This document shows positions 25,732 to 35,325 of a stretch of DNA of 64,000 nt, piece by piece. A model generated the notes under the pieces. The model was not told where the DNA came from and did not search any database. It saw nothing but the letters and a program-made list of their open reading frames with translations. Positions within the stretch are counted from its first letter, which is position 1, and every line of letters begins with the position of its first letter. The translations under genes were made by a program, and so were the position numbers. The DNA is from Tenacibaculum ovolyticum DSM 18103 (GTDB taxonomy: Bacteria; Bacteroidota; Bacteroidia; Flavobacteriales; Flavobacteriaceae): positions 275,593 to 339,592 of the forward strand of contig NZ_KE387163.1 in the NCBI RefSeq assembly GCF_000430545.1. Reading direction: 5' to 3'.

Positions 25732-27927
25732 TTAATTTGCTATTTCACTAGTAAATTTAATACGCATTAAACGCAATTCATCATCATCATAATCACCATC
25801 AAACTCATCTAATGCTTCTTGAATTTTATCTGTTTCTGCTTCCATAAAATAATCATGAATTTCTTCTTGTTGATCATCGTCTAACAAGTCTTCAACTGCA
25901 TAATTAATATTCAGTTTTGTTCCAGAAAACACAATCGCTTCCATTTCCTTAATTAGTTCAGACATGTTTAATCCTTTGGATTTAGCAATATCTTCTAAAG
26001 GTAATTTTCTATCAGTATTCTGAATAATAAAAAGTTTTAATCCTGAATTTACTCCAGTACTTTTCACTATTAAATCATCTGGTCGAACAACTTCATTATC
26101 ATTAACATAATTAGTTATTAGCTTTATGAATTCTTTACCGAATTTTTTTGATTTTCCTTCTCCAACTCCATGAACTTTAGATAATTCTTCTAATGTTATT
26201 GGAAATTTCAATGCCATATCATCTAATGAAGGATCTTGAAATACAGCAAATGGAGGAACACCTAAACGTTTCCCAACACTTTTACGTAAGTCTTTCAACA
26301 TACCTACAAGCTTATTATCAACACCTCCTTTTAGCTTTGTGTCTGCTATTATTGTTCCATCATCATGCGTTGCATATACATGATTTTCTGTCATCATAAA
26401 TGATGTTGGATTCTCTATAAATTTTCTACCTCTTGCAGTTAATTTTAAAACACCATACTGCTCTATTTCTTTTCTAATTAAATCGACTACTAATATTTGA
26501 CGAATTAAAGCTATCCAATAATGGTTATCCTTTTCCTTTCCTATTCCGAAAAAAGGTTGTTCTGTTGTTTTATGAGATTTTAATAATGCATTTCCTGCTC
26601 CGATAATTGTATTTACAACTTCTTTAGGCTTATACATTTCATTAGTATCTCTAATTACAGTTAGTAATGTTTTTACTTCATTTTGTGCTTCATGTTGCTT
26701 CTTAGGGTTTCGCATGTTATCATCTAACTCTGCTCCTTCTCCATTTACAGCATCAAATTCTTCACCGAAGTAATGAAGTATATATTTACGTCTATTCATA
26801 GACGTTTCTGCATATCCTACAACTTCTTGTAAAAGAGCATGACCTACCTCCTGTTCTGCAACAGGTTTGTTAGCCATAAATTTTTCAAGTTTTTCAATAT
26901 CTTTATATGAGTAGAAAGTTAAACAATACCCTTCCCCTCCATCACGTCCAGCTCTACCAGTTTCTTGATAATAACTTTCTAAACTCTTAGGAATATCATG
27001 GTGAATTACAAAACGAACATCAGGTTTATCTATTCCCATACCAAAAGCAATAGTTGCAACGACCACATCACAATCTTCCATCAAAAACATATCTTGATGT
27101 TTAGCTCTTTTCTTTGCATCTAAACCTGCATGATAAGGAAGTGCATTAATACCGTTAACCTGTAAAACTTGAGCAATTTCCTCAACCTTTTTACGACTTA
27201 AACAATATATAATACCCGTCTTTCCCATTCGTTGTTTTATAAAACGAATAATATCTTTTTCTACATCTGTTGTTTTTGGACGAACTTCATAAAACAAATT
27301 AGGTCTATTAAATGACGCTTTAAAAACATTTGCATCACTCATTCCTAAAGTTTTAAGAATATCTTCCTGTACTTTTTCTGTAGCTGTAGCGGTTAAACCA
27401 ATTATAGGTACATTATCAATCTGCTTAATAATAGTACGTAAATTTCTATATTCAGGTCTAAAATCATGCCCCCATTCTGAAATACAGTGAGCCTCATCAA
27501 TTGCAACAAAAGAGATCTTTTGTTGTCTTAAAAATGCTGCATATTCCTCTTTAACCAATGATTCAGGAGCAACATATAATAATTTTGTTATTCCTGATTC
27601 AATATCTTCTTTTACCTGAGCTATTTCAGATTTATTTAAAGAAGAGTTTAACACATGAGCAATTCCATGATGCTCTGAAATCCCTCTAATAGCATCTACT
27701 TGATTTTTCATCAATGCTATTAAAGGAGAAACAACAATAGCTGTTCCCTCTTTCATTAATGCAGGCAACTGATAACAAAGGGACTTCCCTCCACCAGTAG
27801 GCATTATTACAAAAGTATTTTCGTTGTTTAAAATACTTTTTACGACTTCTTCTTGTAGCCCCTTAAATTGGTTAAAACCAAATATTTTTTTCAATGACCC
27901 ATATAACTCCGACTGCTCTATATTCAT
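25732..27927 (-). CDS. recQ: ATP-dependent DNA helicase RecQ
   Basis: A 731-residue 3'-5' helicase for recombination and fork repair. Walker A is MPTGGGKSLCYQ (42-53), the DEAH box is AIDEAHCISEWGHDFRP, motif VI is YYQETGRAGRDG, and an HRDC domain is at about 540-605. In the RQC region the segment after LHYFGEE, where E. coli RecQ has four zinc-binding Cys, here reads through GEGAELDDNMRNPKK with no Cys. The C-terminal 60 residues are very acidic. Helicase function is likely but the zinc site is lost. Confidence 0.94.
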   Translation of the reverse strand: MNIEQSELYGSLKKIFGFNQFKGLQEEVVKSILNNENTFVIMPTGGGKSLCYQLPALMKEGTAIVVSPLIALMKNQVDAIRGISEHHGIAHVLNSSLNKSEIAQVKEDIESGITKLLYVAPESLVKEEYAAFLRQQKISFVAIDEAHCISEWGHDFRPEYRNLRTIIKQIDNVPIIGLTATATEKVQEDILKTLGMSDANVFKASFNRPNLFYEVRPKTTDVEKDIIRFIKQRMGKTGIIYCLSRKKVEEIAQVLQVNGINALPYHAGLDAKKRAKHQDMFLMEDCDVVVATIAFGMGIDKPDVRFVIHHDIPKSLESYYQETGRAGRDGGEGYCLTFYSYKDIEKLEKFMANKPVAEQEVGHALLQEVVGYAETSMNRRKYILHYFGEEFDAVNGEGAELDDNMRNPKKQHEAQNEVKTLLTVIRDTNEMYKPKEVVNTIIGAGNALLKSHKTTEQPFFGIGKEKDNHYWIALIRQILVVDLIRKEIEQYGVLKLTARGRKFIENPTSFMMTENHVYATHDDGTIIADTKLKGGVDNKLVGMLKDLRKSVGKRLGVPPFAVFQDPSLDDMALKFPITLEELSKVHGVGEGKSKKFGKEFIKLITNYVNDNEVVRPDDLIVKSTGVNSGLKLFIIQNTDRKLPLEDIAKSKGLNMSELIKEMEAIVFSGTKLNINYAVEDLLDDDQQEEIHDYFMEAETDKIQEALDEFDGDYDDDELRLMRIKFTSEIAN

Positions 27928-28071
27928 CTCCTAGTATCAAAAATTAAAAACGAGAACTAAATTACAAAAAACATTTATACAAATTGAAGTAAATTTTCTT
28001 TTTATTAAAAAGTTTTTCTTCTTAAATATTCCTACTTTTACACTTTAAACTTACTTAAAAAAAATTTAAAC

Positions 28072-29043
28072 TTGAAAGACGCAAACGCAATCCTCTCAAC
28101 GGCAAAAGAAACCATACTTTTAGAAAGTAATGCTATTGCTAATTTAGCAAATTTATTAGACAGTTCGTTTGTTGAGGCAGTAAATTTTATATTCAACTCA
28201 AAAGGACGCGTAATTGTTACTGGAATTGGTAAAAGTGCTAACATTGCTAATAAGATGGTTGCTACTTTTAATTCTACAGGAACACCTGCTGTTTTTATGC
28301 ATGCAGCTGACGCTATACATGGAGATTTAGGGAACGTACAACGAAATGATGTAGTTATTTGTATTTCAAAAAGTGGAAATACTCCTGAAATTAAAGTTTT
28401 ACTCCCTTTAATAAAAAATTCTGATAACAAAGTTATTGCTATAACTGGTAATCCTGATTCTTTTTTAGGAAAAAATGCAGATTTTTTATTAAACTCTTAT
28501 GTAGAAAAAGAAGCTTGTCCTAATAATTTAGCTCCTACCACAAGTACCACTGCTCAATTAGTATTAGGTGATGCTTTAGCTGTTTGTTTATTAGATCTTC
28601 GTGGATTTACAAGTAGTGATTTTGCTAAATATCATCCTGGTGGCGCTTTAGGAAAACGTTTATACTTACGTGTTTCTGATTTAATCAAAAACAATCAACT
28701 ACCTAAAGTAAAGAGTACAGATAAAGTAACAAACGTAATTATTGAAATTTCTGAGAAGAGATTAGGTGTAACAGCTGTAATTAACGAAAATAATAAAATA
28801 TCAGGAATTATTACTGATGGTGATATTCGTAGAATGCTTAGTAAAACAACTAAAATTGATGAACTAACAGCTCATGATATTATGAGTACGAATCCAAAAA
28901 CGATTGATGTAGATGCTATGGCTGTAGAAGCTTTAGATGCTCTTGAAAACAGTAGTATTACACAAATTTTGGTTACCAATAAAAATGATGATTATGTAGG
29001 TGTTGTTCATTTACACGATTTAATTAAAGAAGGTATATTTTAG
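28072..29043 (+). CDS. kdsD: KpsF/GutQ-family sugar isomerase (arabinose-5-phosphate isomerase)
   Basis: A 323-residue protein that interconverts ribulose-5-phosphate and arabinose-5-phosphate, the precursor of Kdo in LPS. The SIS domain (about 30-170) contains VTGIGKSANIANKM and CISKSGNTPEI, and YHPGGALGKRL follows. Two CBS domains fill about 205-320. The start appears to be TTG at 28072, since no ATG occurs until well inside the SIS domain. It is divergent from recQ and 1 nt before tatC. Confidence 0.88.
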   Translation: MKDANAILSTAKETILLESNAIANLANLLDSSFVEAVNFIFNSKGRVIVTGIGKSANIANKMVATFNSTGTPAVFMHAADAIHGDLGNVQRNDVVICISKSGNTPEIKVLLPLIKNSDNKVIAITGNPDSFLGKNADFLLNSYVEKEACPNNLAPTTSTTAQLVLGDALAVCLLDLRGFTSSDFAKYHPGGALGKRLYLRVSDLIKNNQLPKVKSTDKVTNVIIEISEKRLGVTAVINENNKISGIITDGDIRRMLSKTTKIDELTAHDIMSTNPKTIDVDAMAVEALDALENSSITQILVTNKNDDYVGVVHLHDLIKEGIF

Positions 29044-29044
29044 T

Positions 29045-29866
29045 ATGGCTGTAAAAGAAATGTCTTTTTTAGATCATCTTGAAGAATTAAGATGGCATTT
29101 AGTTAGAAGTTTTGCTGCTATTTTTATTTTTGCAATTCTTATTTTTATAAATATTAATTTTGTTTTTAATGAAATTTTATTAGCACATTTAAAACCTGAT
29201 TTTTCTACTTATCAATTTTTTTGCAAAGTATTTACTTCTATTGGTATTGATAGTAGTTTTTGTAGCATCGAATTTGCGCAAGAGTTACAGGTCTTAAATC
29301 CTACAGAAGAACTAATGACAGGTATTTGGTCTGCCCTTATTCTTGGTTTTGTAATCTCTTTTCCTTATATACTTTGGGAATTTTGGCGTTTTATTGCTCC
29401 GGGTTTGCATAGTGCTGAAAGAAGAAAATCAAGAGGATTTATTTTTATTTCTTCTCTTTTATTCTTCTTAGGAATACTATTTAGCTATTATGTAATTTTA
29501 CCTATGTCAGTATTTTTCTTCTATAATTTTTCTATTGGAGATGCTATTGTTAAGAATTTTAAATTAGGAGCATATATTAGTCTTATTACTAACACATTAA
29601 TCGGTGTTGCTATATTTTTTGAACTTCCTGTTGTTATTTTATTTCTTACCAAAATAGGATTAATAACACCACAGTTTTTACGAAAATATCGTAAACACGC
29701 TTTAGTTGTTGTTTTAGTATTGTCTGCAATTATAACACCACCAGATATTGCAAGTCAAGTAATAGTCTCGGTACCAATTATGATACTATATGAAATAAGT
29801 ATTTATGTATCACAATATGTCTTAAAAAAACAAAATAAAAATGTCTCAAAAAGTCCAAGAGTTTAA
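29045..29866 (+). CDS. tatC: Twin-arginine translocase subunit TatC
   Basis: A 273-residue polytopic protein that recognises twin-arginine signal peptides and docks folded cargo. The N-terminal signature MSFLDHLEELRWHLVRS is clear. About six hydrophobic helices follow, with FPYILWEFWRFIAPGLHSAERR in the conserved first cytoplasmic loop and SAIITPPD near the last helices. The start lies 1 nt after the kdsD stop. tatA/B is not in the window. Confidence 0.95.
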   Translation: MAVKEMSFLDHLEELRWHLVRSFAAIFIFAILIFININFVFNEILLAHLKPDFSTYQFFCKVFTSIGIDSSFCSIEFAQELQVLNPTEELMTGIWSALILGFVISFPYILWEFWRFIAPGLHSAERRKSRGFIFISSLLFFLGILFSYYVILPMSVFFFYNFSIGDAIVKNFKLGAYISLITNTLIGVAIFFELPVVILFLTKIGLITPQFLRKYRKHALVVVLVLSAIITPPDIASQVIVSVPIMILYEISIYVSQYVLKKQNKNVSKSPRV

Positions 29867-30188
29867 CGACTACCGAGCTAAAATGAATGATAAGATTTTA
29901 GCAGGTGATAATAAAATTATCAAACGTATCTTTAACCTAGATACAAATGCCTTTAAAGAAGGACATTTACCTGAAAAAACCAAAGAGTTACTTGGTTTAG
30001 TTGCATCAGCAGTTTTACGTTGTGATGATTGTATTGCTTATCATTTAGAAACAGCACATAAAAAAGGGGTAACTAAAGAAGAAATGATGGAAACAATGAG
30101 TATTGCTACTCTAGTTGGTGGAACAATATTAATTCCACACCTTCGTCGTGCTGTTGAGTTTTGGGATGCTATAGAAGAAGGTAATTAA
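29841..30188 (+). CDS. Carboxymuconolactone decarboxylase / AhpD-like protein
   Basis: A 115-residue protein of the AhpD-like all-helical family. The redox-type CxxC is in LRCDDCIAYHLETAHKKGVTKEE, the usual place, with His downstream. Family members act as alkylhydroperoxidases or as gamma-carboxymuconolactone decarboxylases; the CxxC plus His favours a redox role. The ATG lies inside tatC with a 26-nt overlap, suggesting translational coupling. Confidence 0.88.
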   Translation: MSQKVQEFNDYRAKMNDKILAGDNKIIKRIFNLDTNAFKEGHLPEKTKELLGLVASAVLRCDDCIAYHLETAHKKGVTKEEMMETMSIATLVGGTILIPHLRRAVEFWDAIEEGN

Positions 30189-30246
30189 TAACTCATTATT
30201 TTAAAATCATAATACTTCATATTAAAAATGAACTAATTCTTTATAA

Positions 30247-30981
30247 ATGAAATTAAGAGCAGACAACATACAAAAGATTTACGGTAGTAGAAAAGTTGTA
30301 AAAGGAATTTCTTTAGAAGTAAAACAAGGGGAAATTATAGGTTTACTAGGTCCTAATGGAGCTGGAAAAACAACTTCTTTTTATATGATTGTTGGAATGA
30401 TTAAACCTAATTTTGGAAATATTTATCTTGATGATAATGAGATTACCACAGATGCAATGTACAAACGTGCTCAAAAAGGTATTGGATATCTAGCTCAAGA
30501 AGCTTCGGTATTTAGAAAACTTTCTGTAGAAGATAATATTATGTCTGTTTTAGAATTTACTGACAGATCAAAAACTGAGAGAAAGGAACGTTTAGAAGAA
30601 TTAATTGATGAATTTAGTTTAGATCATGTTCGTAAAAATAAAGGAGATTTACTTTCTGGAGGAGAACGTCGTAGAACAGAAATAGCTCGTTGTTTAGCTT
30701 CTGATCCTAAATTTATTTTACTAGATGAGCCTTTTGCAGGTGTAGATCCTATTGCTGTTGAAGATATTCAAGGTATTGTAGCCCAGCTTAAAACTAAAAA
30801 TATTGGTATATTGATTACCGATCATGATGTACAAGCTACATTAGCAATTACTGATAGAACCTATTTAATGTATAATGGAGAAATTCTTAAAGAAGGAACT
30901 CCCGAAGAATTAGCTGAAGATGAAACCGTACGACGTGTTTATCTTGGAAAAGATTTTGAATTAAAAAAGAAGAAATTTTAG
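30247..30981 (+). CDS. lptB: LPS export ABC transporter ATP-binding protein
   Basis: A 244-residue ATPase that powers extraction of LPS from the inner membrane with LptFG. Walker [17 protein letters not shown], signature [17 protein letters not shown], Walker [14 protein letters not shown] and the switch His in [10 protein letters not shown] are present. ERRRTEIAR and FAGVDPIAV are typical of LptB rather than other ABC ATPases. It sits close to the Kdo-pathway gene kdsD and is followed by a terminator. Confidence 0.93.
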   Translation: MKLRADNIQKIYGSRKVVKGISLEVKQGEIIGLLGPNGAGKTTSFYMIVGMIKPNFGNIYLDDNEITTDAMYKRAQKGIGYLAQEASVFRKLSVEDNIMSVLEFTDRSKTERKERLEELIDEFSLDHVRKNKGDLLSGGERRRTEIARCLASDPKFILLDEPFAGVDPIAVEDIQGIVAQLKTKNIGILITDHDVQATLAITDRTYLMYNGEILKEGTPEELAEDETVRRVYLGKDFELKKKKF

Positions 30982-30990
30982 TTAGTTCAA

Positions 30991-31028
30991 AAAAAAAGAG
31001 AAGTTATATCTATAACTTCTCTTTTTTT
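30991..31028. terminator. Bidirectional intrinsic terminator between lptB and pssA
   Basis: A stem based on GAGAAGTTA (from about 30998) and its complement (to about 31022) is flanked by long A and T runs. The T-run after the stem is about 16 nt on the plus strand. It serves the two converging genes. Confidence 0.85.
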
Positions 31029-31058
31029 TTTTTTTTGAATTATTTAATATACTTATCC

Positions 31059-31793
31059 TTAAACCTTCTTTAAATTATTTATAACTGAAAGCATTACATA
31101 TATAAAAATTATTAAAGGGATTGCTACAAATTTAAACACAACCAATAATACAATAGAGAGCAGTAAGAAAAAATATTTCAGTCCATTTTCTTTAAAACCA
31201 AAAGTTTTAAATTTTAAAGCAAATAAAGGAATTTCTGCATTCATTAAAAAAGTCAATAATACTGTTATTCCTATTAAAAAATACTCATTACACATTAAAT
31301 TAACAAAGAATAACTGACTTCCAAACTCTGCAATTAACGGTAAAGAAATTACAAATAGTGTCATTGCAGGTGTTGGCAACCCTATAAATGAATCTGATTG
31401 ACGTGTATCTATATTAAAATTAGCCAATCTATAACAAGCTCCTAAGGTTAATAATAATCCAATATAAGGTAAATTGCTTCCTGTTGCTCCGTATGAATCA
31501 ATTCCAAAATAACCTGAAGCATCTAAATCTATTGCATTTATCAAAAGTTGCAACATTACAATACCAGGTACTACTCCACTGGTAACCATATCTGCCAAAC
31601 TATCAAGCTGTTTTCCTAATTCTCCTTGAACATTTAATAATCGAGCAGCAAAACCATCTAAAAAATCAAAACCAATACCTATTGTAACTAAAATAGCTGT
31701 CCCTACAAAATCACCTTTTATAGCGCTAATTATAGCTAGTGTACCGCATAATAAATTTCCCAAGGTTAATAAATTTGGAATATGTCTTTTCAT
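31059..31793 (-). CDS. pssA: CDP-diacylglycerol-serine O-phosphatidyltransferase
   Basis: A 244-residue integral membrane enzyme. The CDP-alcohol phosphotransferase signature is intact: DGFAARLLNVQGELGKQLDSLADMVTSG spans the DG, AR, G, D and D positions (the motif is centred near residues 44-70). It makes phosphatidylserine, the precursor of phosphatidylethanolamine. About six to eight hydrophobic segments are visible, and the N terminus RHIPNLLTLGNLLCG is typical of PssA. It converges on lptB. Confidence 0.92.
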   Translation of the reverse strand: MKRHIPNLLTLGNLLCGTLAIISAIKGDFVGTAILVTIGIGFDFLDGFAARLLNVQGELGKQLDSLADMVTSGVVPGIVMLQLLINAIDLDASGYFGIDSYGATGSNLPYIGLLLTLGACYRLANFNIDTRQSDSFIGLPTPAMTLFVISLPLIAEFGSQLFFVNLMCNEYFLIGITVLLTFLMNAEIPLFALKFKTFGFKENGLKYFFLLLSIVLLVVFKFVAIPLIIFIYVMLSVINNLKKV

Positions 31794-31894
31794 TTATCTA
31801 AAAATTTATAGCGAAAATAAGAAATCATTTTATCAGTTCTACATTTTACTTTTTTTTTATCATATTTGTTAATCATAGTAATACCTCCAAAAAA

Positions 31895-32872
31895 ATGCCT
31901 ATTCTTTCTTGTAATTTCAATCCTGCTTTACCATTTAAAAGTGCACATTTTAATACTATGTATCGTCCTTTATTTATGAAGGATACAATTAAATATCAAC
32001 GAAAGAGAATAACAACTTGGGATAGCGATTTTATTGATTTAGACTTTTCAACTATAGGTTCAGAAACACTAGTCTTATTAATTCATGGTTTGGAAGGAAG
32101 TTCACAATCAAACTATATGATTACAACTTCAAATTACTTAAATAATACTGGTTTTGATACAGTTTGTATGAATCTACGAAGTTGTAGTGGCGAAGATAAC
32201 GCACTCTTAGAAACCTATCATAGTGGAAAAACTGATGATGTAGACTTTATCGTTAGACATCTCACAACTAATTATAGATATAAAAATATCATTATTGTAG
32301 GTTTTAGTCTCGGTGGTAATTTAACCTTAAAATATTTAGGAGAATATCTTAATATCCCTTTAAAAGTTAAAGGAGGAATTGCGATTTCCGTTCCTATTGA
32401 TTTAACTACGTCACAAGCAGAGCTATCTAAACTAAAAAATAAAATATATTTAAATGAATTTTTAAAAACTTTAAAATTAAAAATATTAGAGAAATCAGAA
32501 AAATTCCCAGAATATAAAATAAATAAAAGGTTATTATTTAAGGCTACAAAATTTCGCCACCTAGAAAAACAATACACAGTTCCTGTATTTGGGTTTAAAA
32601 ACTCAGATGATTATTGGTTAAAAGCGAGCTCTAAACCTTACATTCCTAAAATAAAAATACCTACCTTGTTAATTAATTCACTTGATGATAGCTTTTTATC
32701 GAAAGAGTGTTACCCTTTTAAAGAGGCTAAAAATTCAGCTAACTTCTATTTATTAACACCTAATTATGGTGGTCATGTAGGTTTTACATCTTCTTTTAAT
32801 AATAATGAGAATAAATGGGTTGAAAAAAAAATTACAGAATTCATTCAAGAAAATATTGGAATATGTTCTTAA
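31895..32872 (+). CDS. YheT-type alpha/beta hydrolase
   Basis: A 325-residue protein with the order of the YheT/ABHD1-3 group: an N-terminal segment FNPALPFKSAHFNTMY, LLIHGLEGSSQSNYM (oxyanion region), the nucleophile elbow VGFSLGGNLTLKYLGE, an Asp in NSLDDSFL and a His in YGGHVGFTS. An esterase or lipase activity on an unknown substrate is inferred. It is divergent from pssA. Confidence 0.88.
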   Translation: MPILSCNFNPALPFKSAHFNTMYRPLFMKDTIKYQRKRITTWDSDFIDLDFSTIGSETLVLLIHGLEGSSQSNYMITTSNYLNNTGFDTVCMNLRSCSGEDNALLETYHSGKTDDVDFIVRHLTTNYRYKNIIIVGFSLGGNLTLKYLGEYLNIPLKVKGGIAISVPIDLTTSQAELSKLKNKIYLNEFLKTLKLKILEKSEKFPEYKINKRLLFKATKFRHLEKQYTVPVFGFKNSDDYWLKASSKPYIPKIKIPTLLINSLDDSFLSKECYPFKEAKNSANFYLLTPNYGGHVGFTSSFNNNENKWVEKKITEFIQENIGICS

Positions 32873-32940
32873 AAAAACAATTATTATAATCTTAATTAAG
32901 ATATTTGTAATAATTAATTATCTCTTACTAGATTTAAATT

Positions 32941-34125
32941 ATGCTAAAAAAACACTTTGCTATTTTCTTTATTCTTTTCTGTATTAATATAGCAGAATCT
33001 CAGGTCTCAAAAACAGTTAATTTATCTACTTTCTCTAAAATAAGTATTATAACTTCGGGTCCTGGAGAAGCTTTATATGAAAAATTTGGTCATACAGCAA
33101 TACGTGTTAAAGACCCTGTTTTACAATTCGATTTAATTTATAATTATGGAATTATTAATTTTGAAAACCCCAATTTTTATATTGATTTTACTAAAGGGTT
33201 TATGAAATATAAATTAGTTCGATATCCTTTTTATTTAGCTTTAAAAAGTAACCAACAAGATAAACGCTGGGTTAAGGAGCAAATATTAAACTTAACTGAA
33301 GAGCAAAAAAATGAAATTTTTCAATTTTTAGAAATAAACGCTGACCCTAAAAATGCAAGTTATTTTTATGATCCATATTTTAATAATTGCGCAACTAAAC
33401 CTCGTGATATTATTAAAAAAGTACTAGGTAAAAACTTAGTTTTTAATGACAATTTCGTATCTGAAAACTTATCTTTAAGAGCATTAATGAATAAAGAAAT
33501 TCATCCAAATACTTGGGGAAGTTTAGGTATTAATATTGCTTTAGGTAGTAGATTAGATAAAACTGCAACAGCTAATGAATACCTATATTTACCTGATTAT
33601 GTATATGAGGCTTTAAATTTATCTAAAGTAAAAAAAGAGAGAAAAGAAGAGAATTTAGTTTTAAAAACGAATATTTTATTAGATTTTGATGAAAAAAAGT
33701 CACAAAGCGATACAGTGAGTCCATTTTTGGTAATTTTATTACTTTCTTTAATAGGATTATTTATAACATATAAAGATTATAGAAACAACAAAAGAAGTAA
33801 ATGGTTAGACTTTATATTATTCTTTTTTACTGGAATTATAGGTATATTAATTGTTTACATGTGGTTTTTCACAAATCATTCAACCGCACCTAATAACTTT
33901 AATTTCTTATGGGCTTTTGCTCCTAATTTTATTATAGCTTTTTTACTATTGAAGAATAAAGCACCTAATTGGATAGCTAAATATTCTATTATTCTGTTAT
34001 TCTTTTTACTAATTACTTCTTTTATATGGGTAATAAAAATTCAAGTACTTTCATTTACTTTAATACCTTTACTCCTTTTATTAGGCTTTAGGTATTGGTT
34101 TTTACAAAAAACTTTGAATTGCTAA
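32941..34125 (+). CDS. DUF4105 membrane protein
   Basis: A 394-residue protein. A signal peptide (1-20, ending AESQ) is followed by a DUF4105 domain (about 30-230) with ITSGPGEALYEKFGHTAIRV and FDPY-like YDPYFNNCATKPRD; the His and Cys positions recall a papain-like fold. Four or more hydrophobic helices fill 255-390. Function unknown; envelope localisation is likely. Its 3' end overlaps the convergent aroQ by 24 nt. Confidence 0.87.
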   Translation: MLKKHFAIFFILFCINIAESQVSKTVNLSTFSKISIITSGPGEALYEKFGHTAIRVKDPVLQFDLIYNYGIINFENPNFYIDFTKGFMKYKLVRYPFYLALKSNQQDKRWVKEQILNLTEEQKNEIFQFLEINADPKNASYFYDPYFNNCATKPRDIIKKVLGKNLVFNDNFVSENLSLRALMNKEIHPNTWGSLGINIALGSRLDKTATANEYLYLPDYVYEALNLSKVKKERKEENLVLKTNILLDFDEKKSQSDTVSPFLVILLLSLIGLFITYKDYRNNKRSKWLDFILFFFTGIIGILIVYMWFFTNHSTAPNNFNFLWAFAPNFIIAFLLLKNKAPNWIAKYSIILLFFLLITSFIWVIKIQVLSFTLIPLLLLLGFRYWFLQKTLNC

Positions 34126-34518
34126 CTTATAACTTTGTAAACCAAAGCCTGTAATAACTCCCTTTGTATTAGGTGCTAGGTAACTTATGTGTCGAAAAGT
34201 CTCACGCGAATGTACATTAGAAATGTGCACCTCTACCACTGGTGTTTTAATCCCTTTTACAGCATCAGCAATTGCCACTGAAGTATGTGTATAGGCAGCA
34301 GCATTTAAAACAATACCATCGTACGTAAAACCTACTTCATGTAATTTATTTATAATTTCACCTTCAATATTAGATTGAAAATAATATAATTCAATAGTAT
34401 TATAAGTTTCTTTTAATTCATTAAAAAAATCTTCAAAAGAACTAGCTCCGTATATTTCAGGTTCACGCTTTCCTAATAAATTTAAATTAGGTCCGTTTAT
34501 AACAATTAGTTTTTTCAT
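34102..34518 (-). CDS. aroQ: 3-dehydroquinate dehydratase, type II
   Basis: A 138-residue protein of normal type II length that forms 3-dehydroshikimate in aromatic amino acid synthesis. The N terminus INGPNLNLLGKREPEIYG carries the catalytic Tyr23. NAAAYTHTSVAI and VEVHISNVHSRE, with the catalytic His region, follow. It shares 24 nt of its 3' end with the DUF4105 gene on the other strand. No other shikimate genes are near. Confidence 0.95.
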   Translation of the reverse strand: MKKLIVINGPNLNLLGKREPEIYGASSFEDFFNELKETYNTIELYYFQSNIEGEIINKLHEVGFTYDGIVLNAAAYTHTSVAIADAVKGIKTPVVEVHISNVHSRETFRHISYLAPNTKGVITGFGLQSYKLAIQSFL

Positions 34519-34564
34519 TTCATTTATTTAAAATACAAAAATACTGTTTTTAATTTTTAACTAT

Positions 34565-34602
34565 AAAAAAAGGGAAGCAAAATAAATTGCTTCCCTTTTT
34601 TT
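34565..34602. terminator. Intrinsic terminator after the first barrel gene (AAGGGAAGC stem)
   Basis: A 16-bp stem, 34565-34580 with 34587-34602, contains GGGAAGCAA and its complement with A and T tails. It lies past the barrel-gene stop at 34620 on the minus strand. Confidence 0.87.
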
Positions 34603-34619
34603 AATATATAAATATTAGA

Positions 34620-35150
34620 TTACCACGCGTAACCTAAAGATAATCCTAATTTAGGTAAGAATCCTTCAATACCAGTTGAAGAAATAGAACCACTTGTGCT
34701 AATTGAGGCATATTGAGCTCCAAAATTTAAATCTAAAGCAAAACCTGAATCTCCTCCACCAAATACCCATTGGTATCCAGCAACAGCTCCAGCTCCAAAG
34801 AAAGAAAAATCACCTGACTCACCAGCTGAATCTAAAGAAGTACTAGAGTAAGATACAACAGGAGCTGCATACCATCCTCTAGGTGTTTCATCACCAAAGT
34901 AAAATTTATATTTTCCTTCTACCCCAAATCCCTCTGATTTAGCGTCAACTTGCCCTCCAATAGTGTTTACTTTTAAACTTGAATAAGCTACAGCCAATTC
35001 AACAGAACTTGATTCTGAAACAACTCTTTCATATCCTACTTCAAAAGAACCGAAAGCCAAAGCTAAAGGGTTTGCTTTAACTACATTTTTTTGTGCGTTA
35101 GCAGTAAATCCTACACCAACAATAGCAATTAATAATAATAATTTTTTCAT
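34620..35150 (-). CDS. Small outer-membrane beta-barrel protein (porin-like)
   Basis: A 176-residue protein. I chose the ATG at 35150, since it gives a clean signal peptide (MKKLLLLIAIVGVGFTANAQ) and sits 30 nt downstream of the -7 element. The mature part shows alternating barrel strands: FGSFEVGYERVV, GVEGKYKFYFGD, FALDLNFGAQYASIS, and a C-terminal strand ending LGLSLGYAW with an aromatic last residue. This suggests outer-membrane insertion by BamA. Specific function unknown. One of three similar genes in tandem. Confidence 0.82.
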   Translation of the reverse strand: MKKLLLLIAIVGVGFTANAQKNVVKANPLALAFGSFEVGYERVVSESSSVELAVAYSSLKVNTIGGQVDAKSEGFGVEGKYKFYFGDETPRGWYAAPVVSYSSTSLDSAGESGDFSFFGAGAVAGYQWVFGGGDSGFALDLNFGAQYASISTSGSISSTGIEGFLPKLGLSLGYAW

Positions 35151-35180
35151 AATGTTAAATTTTACATAATTTTCAAGCTG

Positions 35181-35210
35181 CAAATATAGAATTATTATTG
35201 AAATTATCAA
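35181..35210 (-). promoter_or_regulatory. Bacteroidota consensus promoter of the barrel gene at 34620
   Basis: On the minus strand TTG (35208-35210) is separated by exactly 19 nt from TATATTTG (35181-35188), a full match to the TTG/TAnnTTTG promoter pattern. Confidence 0.8.
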
Positions 35211-35280
35211 CTTTTCACTAAAAAAAACTAAAAACACGAAAACCTACTAACACCAATAATTTTCTAATTTTTAGGCATAA

Positions 35281-35309
35281 AAAAAGGGAAGCAAAATGCT
35301 TCCCTTTTT
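35281..35309 (-). terminator. Intrinsic terminator after the second barrel gene (AAGGGAAGC stem)
   Basis: A 13-bp stem, 35281-35293 with 35297-35309 and an AAA loop, holds the same GGGAAGC core as the terminator at 34565. Confidence 0.85.
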
Positions 35310-35325
35310 AGTAATTAATTTTATC

